Positions 1 through 8,852 of a DNA stretch of 64,000 nucleotides are shown one piece after another. The stretch is taken from the NCBI RefSeq assembly GCF_044458865.1, contig NZ_JBITIH010000001.1, positions 248,001-312,000 on the forward strand. The letters run 5' to 3'. Position 1 is the stretch's first letter; each line of letters opens with the position of its first letter. The notes under the pieces are model-generated. The model was not told where the DNA came from. It searched no databases and was given only the letters and a program-made list of their open reading frames with translations. This stretch comes from Micromonospora_G sp044458865. GTDB taxonomy: Bacteria > Actinomycetota > Actinomycetes > Mycobacteriales > Micromonosporaceae. The translations under genes and the position numbers were made by a program.

Positions 1-900
1 GTCGGCCGGATACCGGGGCTCGTCCCACCAGTTCCCGGCCCGTCGGGGGAAGCCGGCGGCGGCGAGGGGAGCGGCGAGGGCGTCGGCCTGCGCCAACGAG
101 TCGACGGTGAGCTGAAGGTCGATCAGGTCCTGGGCGGCCAGGCCCGGTATCGCGGTGGAGCCGATGTGGTCGATCCGGAGGTCGGTCGGGCGCAGCGCGT
201 GCCGGACCCGGGCGGCGATTCGGGCGTACTGGGCCTCCCAGTGCGGATCGGCTTCGACGAGCGCCACCGGCCCGCCCTGAACCGGCACCCCGTCACGCAG
301 GTTGCGCTCGTAGGGGACCAGCCGGTCCCGCCAGAGCGTCTCGACGGCCAGGTGCAGGTCGGCCAGGTCACCGTCGTTGGCGAGCACCACATCGGCGGCG
401 GCCCGGCGCTGCGCGTCCCCGGTCTGCGCCCGGATCCGCCGTTCCGCTTCCTCGACGGTCATCCCCCGGTCCCGGACCAGCCGGTCGATCCGGATGGCGC
501 GGTCCGCGTCCACCACGACCACCAGGTGGTACGTCGGCGCGAGTCCCACCTCGACCAGGAGCGGTACGTCGTTGACGACGATCGCGTCGGCCGGCGCGGC
601 GGCGGCGAGTTCTACGGTACGGGCCCGGACCCGGGGGTGGGTGATCTGTTCCAGTCGCCGTCGAGCCGACTCGTCGGCGAAGACGAGCCCGCCCAGCGCT
701 GCCCGGTCGAGGGCCCCTTCGGCGCCGAGCACCCCGTCGCCGAAGGCCGCGACGATCTCGGCCAGCCCGTCTGTCCCGGGTGCGACCACCTCCCGGGCGA
801 TCCGGTCGGCGTCGATGATCACGGCGCCGAGCTGGGCGAGTCGGCTCGCCACGACACTCTTGCCCGAGCCGATCCCGCCGGTGAGTCCGATCATCAGCAC
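1..900 (-). CDS. coaE: Dephospho-CoA kinase with C-terminal GrpB/UPF0157 domain (3' end outside window)
   Basis: Catalyses the last step of coenzyme A synthesis, ATP-dependent phosphorylation of dephospho-CoA, in the cytoplasm. The N-terminus reads MIGLTGGIGSGKS, the CoaE P-loop, followed by the IIDADRIAREVV and ITHPRV motifs typical of the family. From about residue 205 it continues into a second domain (ALVEADPHWEAQY, then RIDHIGSTAIPGLAA) characteristic of GrpB/UPF0157, a fusion common in actinobacteria. The frame is still open at base 1, so the C-terminus is missing. Start is GTG at 900 or ATG at 894, two codons apart; neither has a convincing ribosome binding site. It lies downstream of rpsA on the same strand, separated by a hairpin. 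Confidence 0.9.
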   Translation of the reverse strand, partial: MLMIGLTGGIGSGKSVVASRLAQLGAVIIDADRIAREVVAPGTDGLAEIVAAFGDGVLGAEGALDRAALGGLVFADESARRRLEQITHPRVRARTVELAAAAPADAIVVNDVPLLVEVGLAPTYHLVVVVDADRAIRIDRLVRDRGMTVEEAERRIRAQTGDAQRRAAADVVLANDGDLADLHLAVETLWRDRLVPYERNLRDGVPVQGGPVALVEADPHWEAQYARIAARVRHALRPTDLRIDHIGSTAIPGLAAQDLIDLQLTVDSLAQADALAAPLAAAGFPRRAGNWWDEPRYPAD

Positions 901-1006
901 CGGCTCAGTCAACCCTGTCCGATCGAGCCGGGGCAAGTTACCGCGATTTGATCTTCAGTCGTCCGGGCGCGTCGCTCGTGGCCCGGCCACACCCCGGTAC
1001 GAACGA

Positions 1007-1046
1007 CGGTGGCCCCGTCCTCCCGTCAGGGAGGGCGGGGCCACCG
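1007..1046 (-). terminator. GC-rich hairpin between rpsA and coaE
   Basis: Perfect inverted repeat of 18 bases (CGGTGGCCCCG then TCCTCCC) around a four-base GTCA loop, lying 49 bp past the rpsA stop codon. No U-tract follows. It is probably a terminator or 3' stabiliser for rpsA mRNA. Confidence 0.6.
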
Positions 1047-1094
1047 CGATCGTGCCTAACCGCGGTTACCTACCCGCGAGTTGGTGCCTGGTGC

Positions 1095-2591
1095 TCACTT
1101 GCCGCCGGCGAGCTTCTCCCGCAGCGCGGCGAGCGCCTCGTCGGTGGCGAGGGTGCCTGCCGGCTCCTCCGCCTGACGGGCCGGCGCCGGGGTGGACGAG
1201 GAGGTTGCCCCGCCACCGGTGGTGCTGGCCGGAGCCGGGTTGGCAGCGGCCTCGGCGTCGGCGGCGCGGGAGGTCTGCACCTGCTTGGTGTGGGCCTCCC
1301 AGCGGGTCCGCGCCTCGGCGTACTGCGTCTCCCAGGTCTCGCGCTGCTTGTCGAAGCCCTCGAGCCACTCCCCGGTCTCCGGGTCGAAGCCCTCCGGGTA
1401 GATGTAGTTGCCCTCGTTGTCGTACGTCGCGGCCATGCCGTAGAGGGTCGGGTCGAAGTGCTCCTCGCCCTCGACGAAGCCCTCGTTGGCCTGCTTGAGC
1501 GAGAGCGAGATCCGCCGCCGCTCCAGGTCGATGTCGATGACCTTGACCATGACGTCCGAGCCGACCTGGACGACCTGCTCCGGGATCTCCACGTGGCGCT
1601 CGGCCAGCTCGGAGATGTGCACCAGACCCTCGATGCCGTCGTCCACCCGGACGAACGCACCGAACGGCACCAGCTTCGTGACCTTACCCGGGACGATCTG
1701 CTGGATCGCGTGGGTACGGGCGAACTGACGCCACGGGTCCTCCTGGGTCGCCTTCAGCGACAGGGAGACCCGCTCGCGGTCGAGGTCGACGTCCAGGACC
1801 TCGACCTCCACCTCCTGGCCGACCTCGACAACCTCGGAGGGGTGGTCGATGTGCTTCCAGGAGAGTTCGGAGACGTGAACCAGACCGTCGACGCCACCGA
1901 GGTCGACGAACGCACCGAAGTTGACGATCGAGGAGACGACGCCCTTGCGGACCTGTCCCTTCTGCAACTTGTTGAGGAACTCGGTGCGCACCTCGGACTG
2001 GGTCTGCTCGAGCCAGGCCCGGCGGGACAGGACCACGTTGTTGCGGTTCTTGTCCAGCTCGATGATCTTGGCTTCGAGTTCCCGGCCCACATACGGCTGC
2101 AGGTCCCGAACCCGACGCATCTCCACCAGCGACGCGGGCAGGAAGCCCCGCAGGCCGATGTCGAGGATGAGGCCACCCTTGACCACCTCGATGACGGAAC
2201 CGCGCACGACGCCGTCCTCGTCCTTGATCTTCTCGATCGTGCCCCAGGCGCGCTCGTACTGCGCCCGCTTCTTCGAGAGGATCAGCCGCCCTTCCTTGTC
2301 CTCCTTCTGGAGAACCAGGGCTTCGATGTGGTCACCTACGGAGACCACCTCGGCGGGGTCCACGTCGTGCTTGATCGACAACTCGCGCGAGGGGATGACG
2401 CCCTCGGTCTTGTAGCCGATGTCGAGCAGGACCTCGTCCCGATCGACCTTGACGACGGTGCCTTCGACAATGTCGCCGTCGTTGAAGTACTTGATGGTCT
2501 CGTCGATCGCGGCGAGGAAAGCTTCCTCAGAGCCGAGATCGTCGTGGGTGACCCGGTTGGCGCTCGAGGGGGCCTCGATGCTGCTCGTCAT
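1095..2591 (-). CDS. rpsA: 30S ribosomal protein S1
   Basis: RNA-binding ribosomal protein that helps mRNA engage the 30S subunit. The 498-residue product has four S1 (OB-fold) motifs at roughly residues 39-107, 127-191, 213-280 and 300-367; the last two carry the classic VNFGAFVDLGG and VPFGAFVRVDDG strands. A low-complexity Ala/Thr/Ser/Pro tail of about 130 residues follows, typical of actinobacterial S1, which has four rather than six motifs. The start is ATG 2591 (MTSSIEAP); CCGGAG lies about 8 nt before it. The frame remains open upstream to 2813, but that stretch shows no conserved sequence. Divergent from the methyltransferase at 2924. Confidence 0.97.
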   Translation of the reverse strand: MTSSIEAPSSANRVTHDDLGSEEAFLAAIDETIKYFNDGDIVEGTVVKVDRDEVLLDIGYKTEGVIPSRELSIKHDVDPAEVVSVGDHIEALVLQKEDKEGRLILSKKRAQYERAWGTIEKIKDEDGVVRGSVIEVVKGGLILDIGLRGFLPASLVEMRRVRDLQPYVGRELEAKIIELDKNRNNVVLSRRAWLEQTQSEVRTEFLNKLQKGQVRKGVVSSIVNFGAFVDLGGVDGLVHVSELSWKHIDHPSEVVEVGQEVEVEVLDVDLDRERVSLSLKATQEDPWRQFARTHAIQQIVPGKVTKLVPFGAFVRVDDGIEGLVHISELAERHVEIPEQVVQVGSDVMVKVIDIDLERRRISLSLKQANEGFVEGEEHFDPTLYGMAATYDNEGNYIYPEGFDPETGEWLEGFDKQRETWETQYAEARTRWEAHTKQVQTSRAADAEAAANPAPASTTGGGATSSSTPAPARQAEEPAGTLATDEALAALREKLAGGK

Positions 2592-2923
2592 GTGGGCGGT
2601 TGCTCCGGTCGGATGGGTGTCACAGCAGGCGTTTGTGTCGCAGTGACCTGTTTGCGCCAGCGGATCCGTCGCCGTACACACCAAACGATCATGCGTGAGA
2701 CCGTGGGATATGCCCGTCGACCGCGGACCTGCTCCCTGCCGAGGCACACGATCCGCGAGCGCATCGAATAGCTTACCGTGCGCATTACCACAGCATGCAA
2801 GCCCTCCTGCCACCTATTGCGACACGCCGTCCACGACGCGGGAACTCGCCCTGTCGACAGCGCGACACGCGGGCGACGAGGCCGCCCGCGACGTGCGCGT
2901 ACCCGGCCTCTAGCGTGGCCGGG
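2592..2923. promoter_or_regulatory. Divergent intergenic region, rpsA leader and promoters
   Basis: No gene seen. On the minus strand a possible rpsA promoter has -10 TAAGCT at 2770-2775 and -35 TTGCAT at 2795-2800 (19 bp spacer), which would give an rpsA leader of about 175 nt. On the plus strand TAGCGT (2911-2916) serves the methyltransferase. The long leader could allow S1 autoregulation, but no specific RNA structure was recognised. Confidence 0.4.
2911..2916 (+). promoter_or_regulatory. -10 hexamer of a leaderless promoter (methyltransferase)
   Basis: TAGCGT followed by exactly 7 nt and then GTG 2924. The transcript would start at or next to the start codon. No Shine-Dalgarno is present, which supports the GTG start. 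Confidence 0.6.
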
Positions 2924-3745
2924 GTGACTGACGACGAGGCCGAGGGTGTGACCCGGCGCACGGTGGGCGACGCGGAAACCCGGCGAGCGAGCCGGCAGTG
3001 GTGGGACCGGGACGCCGACGACTACCAGGACGAGCACGGCGCGTTCCTCGGCGACGTCGACTTCGTCTGGTGCCCGGAACGGCTGCGCGAGGCCGACGCC
3101 CGGCTTCTCGGCGACCTGACCGGCCAGCGGGTGCTGGAACTGGGCTGCGGCGCCGCCTCGGCCGCCCGCTGGCTCACCACCCAGCAGGCCCGGGCGGTCG
3201 CCCTGGACCTCTCCGCGGGCATGTTGCGGCACGCCGCGCGAGCCGCCGAGACCACCGGGGTACGCGTGCCGCTGGTCCAGGCGGACGCCCTCGCCCTGCC
3301 CTTCGCCGACGGCGCCTTCGACATCGTCTGTACGGCCTTCGGCGCGGTGCCGTTCGTGGCCGACTCGGCGGCGGTGATGCGGGAGGTCCACCGGGTGCTG
3401 CGGCCGGGCGGGCTCTGGGCGTTCTCGGTCACCCACCCGATGCGCTGGATCTTCCTCGACGACCCGGGCGAGGGCGGTCTGAAGGCGGTGCACTCGTACT
3501 TCGACCGGCGCCCGTACGTGGAGCAGGACTCGTCCGGGGTGCCCACCTACGTCGAGCAGCACCGGACCCTCGGCGACCGGATCCGCGAGCTGGTCGGGGC
3601 CGGGTTCCGGCTGCGCGATCTGGTGGAACCGGAGTGGCCGGAGGGACACGAGCAACTCTGGGGTCAGTGGAGCCCGTTGCGAGGCCGGATCTTCCCCGGC
3701 ACGGCGATTTTCATCTCGGATAAACCGCTCACGGAGGGCGAATAG
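2924..3745 (+). CDS. Class I SAM-dependent methyltransferase
   Basis: A 273-residue methyltransferase of the Methyltransf_11 type; substrate unknown. Motif I (VLELGCGAASAARWL) lies near residue 70, motif II (ALDLSAGML) follows, and the LPFADGAFDIVCTAFGAVPFVAD and VLRPGGLWAFSVTHP segments are motifs III-IV and the post-motif. No signal peptide or membrane segment. The GTG at 2924 is preferred because it sits 7 nt after TAGCGT and just before the conserved part begins; the frame is open further upstream to 2795 without recognisable sequence. Divergent from rpsA, an arrangement common in related genomes. Confidence 0.85.
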   Translation: MTDDEAEGVTRRTVGDAETRRASRQWWDRDADDYQDEHGAFLGDVDFVWCPERLREADARLLGDLTGQRVLELGCGAASAARWLTTQQARAVALDLSAGMLRHAARAAETTGVRVPLVQADALALPFADGAFDIVCTAFGAVPFVADSAAVMREVHRVLRPGGLWAFSVTHPMRWIFLDDPGEGGLKAVHSYFDRRPYVEQDSSGVPTYVEQHRTLGDRIRELVGAGFRLRDLVEPEWPEGHEQLWGQWSPLRGRIFPGTAIFISDKPLTEGE

Positions 3746-3830
3746 TCGAGACTCACCCACGCCCGGACCGGTCCGCCGGCTGCCGTCGCCCGGACCAGTT
3801 TTCCCATGGCGACACAGGGTAGACCGGTTC

Positions 3831-4049
3831 ATGCACAAGGACGAGAAGCTGCACAAGGGCGACCGGGTGAGCTGGCGCAGTCACGGCGGGACCGCGTACG
3901 GCACCGTCCAGGAGGAGATAACGCTGCGGACGACCGCCGCCAGACGGACGGTCGACGCGTCCAGGGACGAACCGCAGTATCGGGTACGGACGGACTCCGG
4001 CGCGGAGGCCGTCCACAAGCCGGAGGCGTTGCGCCGTGCCCCGCGCTGA
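3831..4049 (+). CDS. DUF2945 (TUDOR-like) small protein
   Basis: A 72-residue basic protein beginning MHKDEKLHKGDRVSWRSHGG. The GDRVSW...G.AYGTV pattern and the later YRVRTDSG...AVHKPEAL fit the DUF2945 / hypervirulence-associated TUDOR-domain family, whose biochemical role is unknown. Its last 14 bases overlap the start of the next gene, so the pair is probably translationally coupled. The two families often sit together in actinobacteria. Confidence 0.75.
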   Translation: MHKDEKLHKGDRVSWRSHGGTAYGTVQEEITLRTTAARRTVDASRDEPQYRVRTDSGAEAVHKPEALRRAPR

Positions 4050-4377
4050 CGACCGGGCCGACATCTACCGCGACTTCACCGACGCGGTGAACATGAAGCC
4101 GGGTGAACTACGGAACTGGCTGGAGACCGACGACTCCAAGACGGTCGGGCAGCACTCCGGCGGCGGTGAGTCGGTCGGACACGAGTCGGGGCGGCGGATC
4201 GTCGACCTGCTGCGCCGTAAGCGGGCGGAGTTGACCGACCGGGACTACGCGCACATGCGCAAGGTCGTCGGTTACGTGCACCGGCACATGGCGCAGCGCC
4301 CCCGGGGTGACGTCAGCCACACCCGGTGGCGCTACTCGCTGATGAACTGGGGGCACGACCCAATCAAGGGCTCGTGA
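4036..4377 (+). CDS. DUF3140 family protein
   Basis: A 113-residue protein starting MPRADDRADIYRDFTDAVNM. It matches the DUF3140 pattern (DF..AVNM.P.EL..WL.T..S..VG, then GR.I..LLR.K..EL...DY.HMRKVVGYVHRH). Function unknown. The start overlaps the DUF2945 gene by 14 bp, and the stop is only 7 bp from the convergent polA stop, so read-through between the two is possible; no hairpin separates them. Confidence 0.8.
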   Translation: MPRADDRADIYRDFTDAVNMKPGELRNWLETDDSKTVGQHSGGGESVGHESGRRIVDLLRRKRAELTDRDYAHMRKVVGYVHRHMAQRPRGDVSHTRWRYSLMNWGHDPIKGS

Positions 4378-4384
4378 CCGCCGA

Positions 4385-7069
4385 TCAGTGGTCGGCGCTG
4401 TTCCAGTCCTGACCCGCGCCGACCGAGACCTCCAGCGGTACGGAGAGCGGGTGGGCGTTGCCCATCTCCCGTCGGACCAACTCCTCAAGCTGCTCACGCT
4501 CACCGGGATGCACCTCGAAGACCAGTTCGTCATGCACCTGGAGCAACATCCGGGAGCGCAACCCGGACGCCCGCAACGCGGCCTCCACGTGCAGCATCGC
4601 CACCTTGATCATGTCGGCGGCGGAGCCCTGGATCGGGGCGTTGAGCGCCATCCGCTCGGCCATCTCCCGCCGCTGCCGGTTGTCGCTCACCAGATCGGGC
4701 AGGTAGCGGCGCCGGCCGAGCATGGTCTCGGTGTAACCGTCCCGAACCGCGCGGCGCACCACCTCCTGGAGGTAGTCGCGCACCCCGCCGAACCGGGTGA
4801 AGTACTCGTCCATCAGGCCACGGGCCTCGTCCGGCGCGATGTTGAGCTGCTGGGCCAGACCGAACGCGCTCAGCCCGTACGCCAGGCCGTAGTTCATGGC
4901 CTTGATCTTGCGCCGCTGGTCGGCGGTGACCTCGGCGACCGGCACGTGGAAGACGAACGAGGCGGTGGTGGCGTGGAAGTCCTCGCCCGAGTTGAACGCC
5001 TCGATCAGCGCCTGGTCGCCGGAGAGGTGCGCCATGATCCGCATTTCGATCTGGCTGTAGTCGGCGGTGAGCAGCGTCTCGTAGCCGGTGCCGACCACGA
5101 AGGCGCGCCGGATCCGCCGTCCCTCCTCGGTCCGGATCGGAATGTTCTGGAGGTTCGGGTCGGTCGACGAGAGCCGCCCGGTCGCCGCCACCGTCTGGTT
5201 GTACGTGGTGTGGATCCGGCCGTCGTCGGAGATCGACTTGAGGAGTCCGTCGACGGTCGACTTGAGCCGGGCCACGTCCCGGTGACGCAGCAGGTGCGCC
5301 AGCACCGGGTGCGGATTCTGCGCGTAGAGCCACTGCAACGCGTCCGCGTCGGTGGTGTACCCGGTCTTGATCTTCTTGGTCTTGGGCAGGCCCAGCTCGG
5401 TGAAGAGGATCTCCTGCAACTGCTTGGGCGAGCCGAGATTGAACTCCCGCCCCACCACCTCGTACGCCGCCTGCGCCGCCGCCTTCACCTCACCGGCGAA
5501 GTGCGCCTCCAACTCGGAGAGGTAGTCGGTGTCGGCCGCGATGCCGACCCGCTCCATCTCGCCGAGAACCCGGACCAGCGGCAGCTCCACGTCGGCCAGG
5601 AGCCGGGCGGAGAGTTCCCCGTCGCGGGCGAGTTCGGCGTCGATCGCGTCGGCCAGGTCGAGCGTGGCACGGGCCCGCAGCATCAGGTTCTGCTCGACCT
5701 GGCCGTCGTCGCCCAGCCCCTCGAAGGTGAGCTGGCCGGTTTCCGGCTGGTCGACCCGCAGTTCCCGGTGCAGGTAGCGCAGAGCGAGGTCGCCCAGATC
5801 GTAGGAGCGCTGGTCCGGCCGGGCCAGGTACGCCGCCAGCGCGGTGTCCCGGCCGACTCCGCGTAGCTGCCAGCCGTGCGCGGCGAAGGCCAGCAACGCC
5901 GGCTTGCTGTCGTGCAGGACCTTCGGCCGCGCCTCGTCGACCAGCCACTCACCCACCGCCGCCTCGTCCGTCGGGTCGAGGGCGCTCGGGTCGAACCACC
6001 CGCCGGCACCGGCGGCGGTGGCGACCGCGATCCCGGTCAGGGTGCCCGTGCCGCGCCCGAAGGTTCCGGCGACGGCGACTCCGGCCGGGGTGCCGGCCGG
6101 GGTGTGCTCGGCCAGCCAGGCCGCGACCGTGCCGGTGCCGAGCACCTCGGTCGCCATCTCGAAGCCCGCCTCCGCCTCCGGCTGCACCGCCTCCAGGTAT
6201 TGGTAGAGCCGGTCCCGCAGGACCCGGAACTGGAGCGTGTCGAAGACCTGGTGGACCGCCTCGCGGTCCCAGCCGGCCCAGCGCGCGTCGGCCGTGCCCA
6301 GTGGCAGCTCCAGGTCGTCGACCAGCCGGTTGAGCTCGTAGTTGCGGATCACGTCGGCGAGCCGCTCCCGCAGGCTCTCCCCCGCCTTGCCCTTGATCTC
6401 GTCGGCGCGGGCGATCACGCCCTCCACCCCGCCGAACTGGTTGATCCACTTAGCCGCGGTCTTCGGACCGACCCCCGGTACGCCCGGCAGGTTGTCACTG
6501 CTCTCGCCGACCAGCGCCGCCAGGTCGCGGTACTGCTCCGGTCCGACGCCGTACCGCTCGGTGACCGCTGCCGGGTCCATCCGGGCCAGGTCGGAGACAC
6601 CCTTGCGGGGGTAGAGGACGGTGACCGCGTCACCGATCAACTGGAAGGCGTCCCGGTCGCCGGTGCAGATCAGCACGTCCATGCCGCTCTCCCGGCCCTG
6701 CCGGGCGAGGGTGGCGATCACGTCGTCGGCCTCGTAGTCCTCCTTCTCCACCACCGGCACCCGGAGGGCGGCGAGCACCTCCTTGACCAGGCTGACCTGG
6801 CCGTGGAAGTCGGTCGGGGTCTCGGCCCGGCCGGCCTTGTACTCCGCGTAGCGCTCGGTGCGGAACGAGCGGCGGGAGATGTCGAAGGCGACGATCAGGT
6901 GGGTCGGCCGCTCGTCCCGGAGGACGTTGATCAACATCGAGGTGAAGCCGTACACCGCGTTTGTCGGCTGGCCGGTCGTGGTGGAGAAGTTCTCCACCGG
7001 CAGGGCGAAGAAGGCCCGGTAGGCCAGCGAATGGCCGTCCAACAACAGGAGGCGGGGTGCGTCGGTCAC
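4385..7069 (-). CDS. polA: DNA polymerase I
   Basis: Repair and Okazaki-fragment polymerase, 894 residues. The N-terminal 5'-nuclease domain (about 1-300) has the EADDVIATLA and GVPGVGPKTAAKWI helix-hairpin-helix motifs. The middle region keeps the 3'-5' exonuclease fold but lacks the usual acidic metal ligands (the first motif reads GVAVAGTFGRG), as in other actinobacterial Pol I, so proofreading is probably absent. The polymerase domain has motif A (DYSQIEMRIMAHLSGD), motif B (RRKIKAMNYGLAYG) and motif C (QVHDE). GTG 7069 is chosen because TAGAGT lies 7 nt upstream and homologues begin only a few residues before LLLLDGHSLAYRAFF; ATG 7099 is the alternative. Confidence 0.97.
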   Translation of the reverse strand: MTDAPRLLLLDGHSLAYRAFFALPVENFSTTTGQPTNAVYGFTSMLINVLRDERPTHLIVAFDISRRSFRTERYAEYKAGRAETPTDFHGQVSLVKEVLAALRVPVVEKEDYEADDVIATLARQGRESGMDVLICTGDRDAFQLIGDAVTVLYPRKGVSDLARMDPAAVTERYGVGPEQYRDLAALVGESSDNLPGVPGVGPKTAAKWINQFGGVEGVIARADEIKGKAGESLRERLADVIRNYELNRLVDDLELPLGTADARWAGWDREAVHQVFDTLQFRVLRDRLYQYLEAVQPEAEAGFEMATEVLGTGTVAAWLAEHTPAGTPAGVAVAGTFGRGTGTLTGIAVATAAGAGGWFDPSALDPTDEAAVGEWLVDEARPKVLHDSKPALLAFAAHGWQLRGVGRDTALAAYLARPDQRSYDLGDLALRYLHRELRVDQPETGQLTFEGLGDDGQVEQNLMLRARATLDLADAIDAELARDGELSARLLADVELPLVRVLGEMERVGIAADTDYLSELEAHFAGEVKAAAQAAYEVVGREFNLGSPKQLQEILFTELGLPKTKKIKTGYTTDADALQWLYAQNPHPVLAHLLRHRDVARLKSTVDGLLKSISDDGRIHTTYNQTVAATGRLSSTDPNLQNIPIRTEEGRRIRRAFVVGTGYETLLTADYSQIEMRIMAHLSGDQALIEAFNSGEDFHATTASFVFHVPVAEVTADQRRKIKAMNYGLAYGLSAFGLAQQLNIAPDEARGLMDEYFTRFGGVRDYLQEVVRRAVRDGYTETMLGRRRYLPDLVSDNRQRREMAERMALNAPIQGSAADMIKVAMLHVEAALRASGLRSRMLLQVHDELVFEVHPGEREQLEELVRREMGNAHPLSVPLEVSVGAGQDWNSADH

Positions 7070-7076
7070 CCTGCCG

Positions 7077-7082
7077 ACTCTA
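7077..7082 (-). promoter_or_regulatory. -10 hexamer of a leaderless promoter (polA)
   Basis: Minus strand TAGAGT, then 7 nt, then the GTG at 7069. No Shine-Dalgarno is visible. Confidence 0.6.
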
Positions 7083-7152
7083 GTCGGGGCCACCGACATC
7101 CCGGTCACGCCCCACGCGGCAGGGCACACCGACCAAGGGGACGAACAACACG

Positions 7153-7188
7153 AGTTCGGGCCCGGCGCAACCGCGCCGGGCCCGAACT
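7153..7188 (-). terminator. Terminator hairpin of the liv operon
   Basis: Perfect 16-bp stem (AGTTCGGGCCCGGCGC and its complement) with a 4-nt AACC loop, 13 bp past the livF stop. No U-tract follows. Confidence 0.7.
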
Positions 7189-7200
7189 GGTCGGACGCGG

Positions 7201-7911
7201 TCAGGCCACGCCCAGGTACGCCTCCTTGACCGCCGGGTCGGTCAGGAGCTCCTGTCCGGAGCCCTCCTTGACGATCCGGCCGGTCTCCAACACGTAACCT
7301 CGGTGCGCCCGGGAGAGCGCCTGCTGCGCGTTCTGCTCCACCAGCAGAATGGTGGTGCCCTGCTCGTTGATCCGCGTGATGATCTCGAAGATCTGCTGGA
7401 TCAACTTGGGCGCCAGACCCATCGACGGCTCGTCGAGCAGGAGCAACCGGGGCCGGGTCATCAGGGCCCGACCGACCGCCAGCATCTGCTGCTCACCACC
7501 GGAGAGCGTGCCGCCGGGCTGCTTGCGCCGCTCCAGCAGCCGGGGGAAGAGGCCGTACACCATCTCCAGGTCCTCGGCGATGCCCGCCTTGTCCCGTCGG
7601 GTGTAGGCACCCATCTCCAGGTTCTCGTGCACCGTCATGCCGGGGAAGACTCCCCGACCCTCGGGCGACTGACCGATCCCGCGGATCACCCGCAGGTCGG
7701 CCCGGAGCTTGGTGACGTCGACGCCTTCGAACTTGATCGAGCCGGCGGCGACCGGGCGCAGGCCGGAGATGGCCCGCATCGTGGTCGTCTTGCCAGCACC
7801 GTTCGCCCCGATCAGGGCCACGATCTCGCCCTCGGCGACGGTCAGGCTGATGCCGTGCAGCGCCTGGATCCGCCCGTACAGCAGGGTCAGGTTGTCGATC
7901 TCAAGCAGCAT
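7201..7911 (-). CDS. livF: Branched-chain amino acid ABC transporter, ATP-binding protein LivF
   Basis: One of the two ATPases of a high-affinity branched-chain amino acid importer. The 236-residue product has Walker A GANGAGKTT (about 33-41), the signature TLSGGEQQML and Walker B RLLLLDEPSMGLAP, and the LivF-type start MLLEIDNLTLLYGRIQALHG. Its start codon overlaps the end of livG by 11 bp, so it is the last gene of the livK-H-M-G-F operon. A hairpin follows the stop. Confidence 0.95.
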   Translation of the reverse strand: MLLEIDNLTLLYGRIQALHGISLTVAEGEIVALIGANGAGKTTTMRAISGLRPVAAGSIKFEGVDVTKLRADLRVIRGIGQSPEGRGVFPGMTVHENLEMGAYTRRDKAGIAEDLEMVYGLFPRLLERRKQPGGTLSGGEQQMLAVGRALMTRPRLLLLDEPSMGLAPKLIQQIFEIITRINEQGTTILLVEQNAQQALSRAHRGYVLETGRIVKEGSGQELLTDPAVKEAYLGVA

Positions 7912-8845
7912 CTTCCGACACCCCCAGGTAAGCCGCGATCACCTTCGGGTCGTCGCGGACCTCGGCCGGCGTACCCTCGGCGATCTTCTGACCGAACTCC
8001 AGCACCACAATCCGGTCGGTGACGCCCATGACGAGCCGCATGTCGTGCTCGATCAGCAGCACCGTGACGCCACGGTCCCGGATCTTGCGGATCAACTGGA
8101 GCAGCGATTCCTTCTCCGCCGGGTTGAAGCCGGCAGCCGGCTCGTCCAGGCAGAGCAGGGTCGGATCGGTGGCCAGCGCGCGAGCGATCTCCAACCGACG
8201 CTGGTCACCGTAGGAGAGGTTGCGGGCGAGATTGTCCATGCCGCTGTTCACGCCGACGAAGTCGAGCAGCTCGCGGGCCTTCTCCTTGCCCTGCTTCTCC
8301 TCCCGCCAGTGGCGGGGCAGGCGCAACAGCGCGCTGGGCACGCTGGTCTTGTGGTGTGCGTCCGCGCCCACCTGCACGTTCTCCAGCACCGTCATCTCCG
8401 GGAAGAGACGGATGTTCTGGAACGTGCGGGCCACTCCAAGCTTGGTGATCTTGAAGCGCTTCTGGCCACTGAGCTTGCGACCCTGGAACCGGATCTCACC
8501 CTCGGTCGGGGTGTAGACACCGGTCATCGCGTTGAAGCAGGTGGTCTTCCCGGCGCCGTTCGGTCCGATCAAACCGAGGATCTCACCCTTGTAGAGGGTG
8601 AAGTCCACCTTGTTCAGCGCCACGACCCCACCGAAGCGCAGGGTGACGTTGTCGACCTCAAGCAGTGGCTCACGGCCGGCAGGCGGCACCGCCGGACCCG
8701 GGGTCTCCTCGCGCGGCGAGGGGATCTGTGCTGCCGGGCCGTGCGCGGCCTCGGCTCCGGCGCCGGCCTCCGGCGGGGAACCCACCTCGACCCGGGCGTC
8801 TGGAGCGAGGTCACGCTCACTGGTCACGTCCCGCTCGCTGCCCAT
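7901..8845 (-). CDS. livG: Branched-chain amino acid ABC transporter, ATP-binding protein LivG
   Basis: Second ATPase of the importer, 314 residues. Walker A GPNGAGKTT, signature LSYGDQRRLEIARAL and Walker B LLCLDEPAAGFNPAE are LivG-specific, including the C-terminal region that precedes GVSEDAA. About 55 residues of Pro/Ala/Glu-rich sequence precede the ABC domain (LLEVDNVTLRFGG), an extension that LivG usually lacks. ATG 8845 follows a GAGTGAG stretch; a TTG at 8860 overlapping the livM stop is an alternative. Confidence 0.93.
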   Translation of the reverse strand: MGSERDVTSERDLAPDARVEVGSPPEAGAGAEAAHGPAAQIPSPREETPGPAVPPAGREPLLEVDNVTLRFGGVVALNKVDFTLYKGEILGLIGPNGAGKTTCFNAMTGVYTPTEGEIRFQGRKLSGQKRFKITKLGVARTFQNIRLFPEMTVLENVQVGADAHHKTSVPSALLRLPRHWREEKQGKEKARELLDFVGVNSGMDNLARNLSYGDQRRLEIARALATDPTLLCLDEPAAGFNPAEKESLLQLIRKIRDRGVTVLLIEHDMRLVMGVTDRIVVLEFGQKIAEGTPAEVRDDPKVIAAYLGVSEDAA

Positions 8846-8852
8846 CTGCGGC

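Noticed and set aside
1..1498. Long plus-strand open frames over coaE and the intergenic region
   Set aside because: The minus strand encodes a clear CoaE protein; the plus-strand products are low-complexity Arg/Pro-rich shadows typical of high-GC antisense frames.
948..2771. 607-codon plus-strand frame antisense to rpsA
   Set aside because: Shadow of rpsA; the minus strand carries four clear S1 motifs.
2588..3856. 422-codon minus-strand frame over the methyltransferase gene
   Set aside because: Antisense to a conserved methyltransferase; no motifs of its own.
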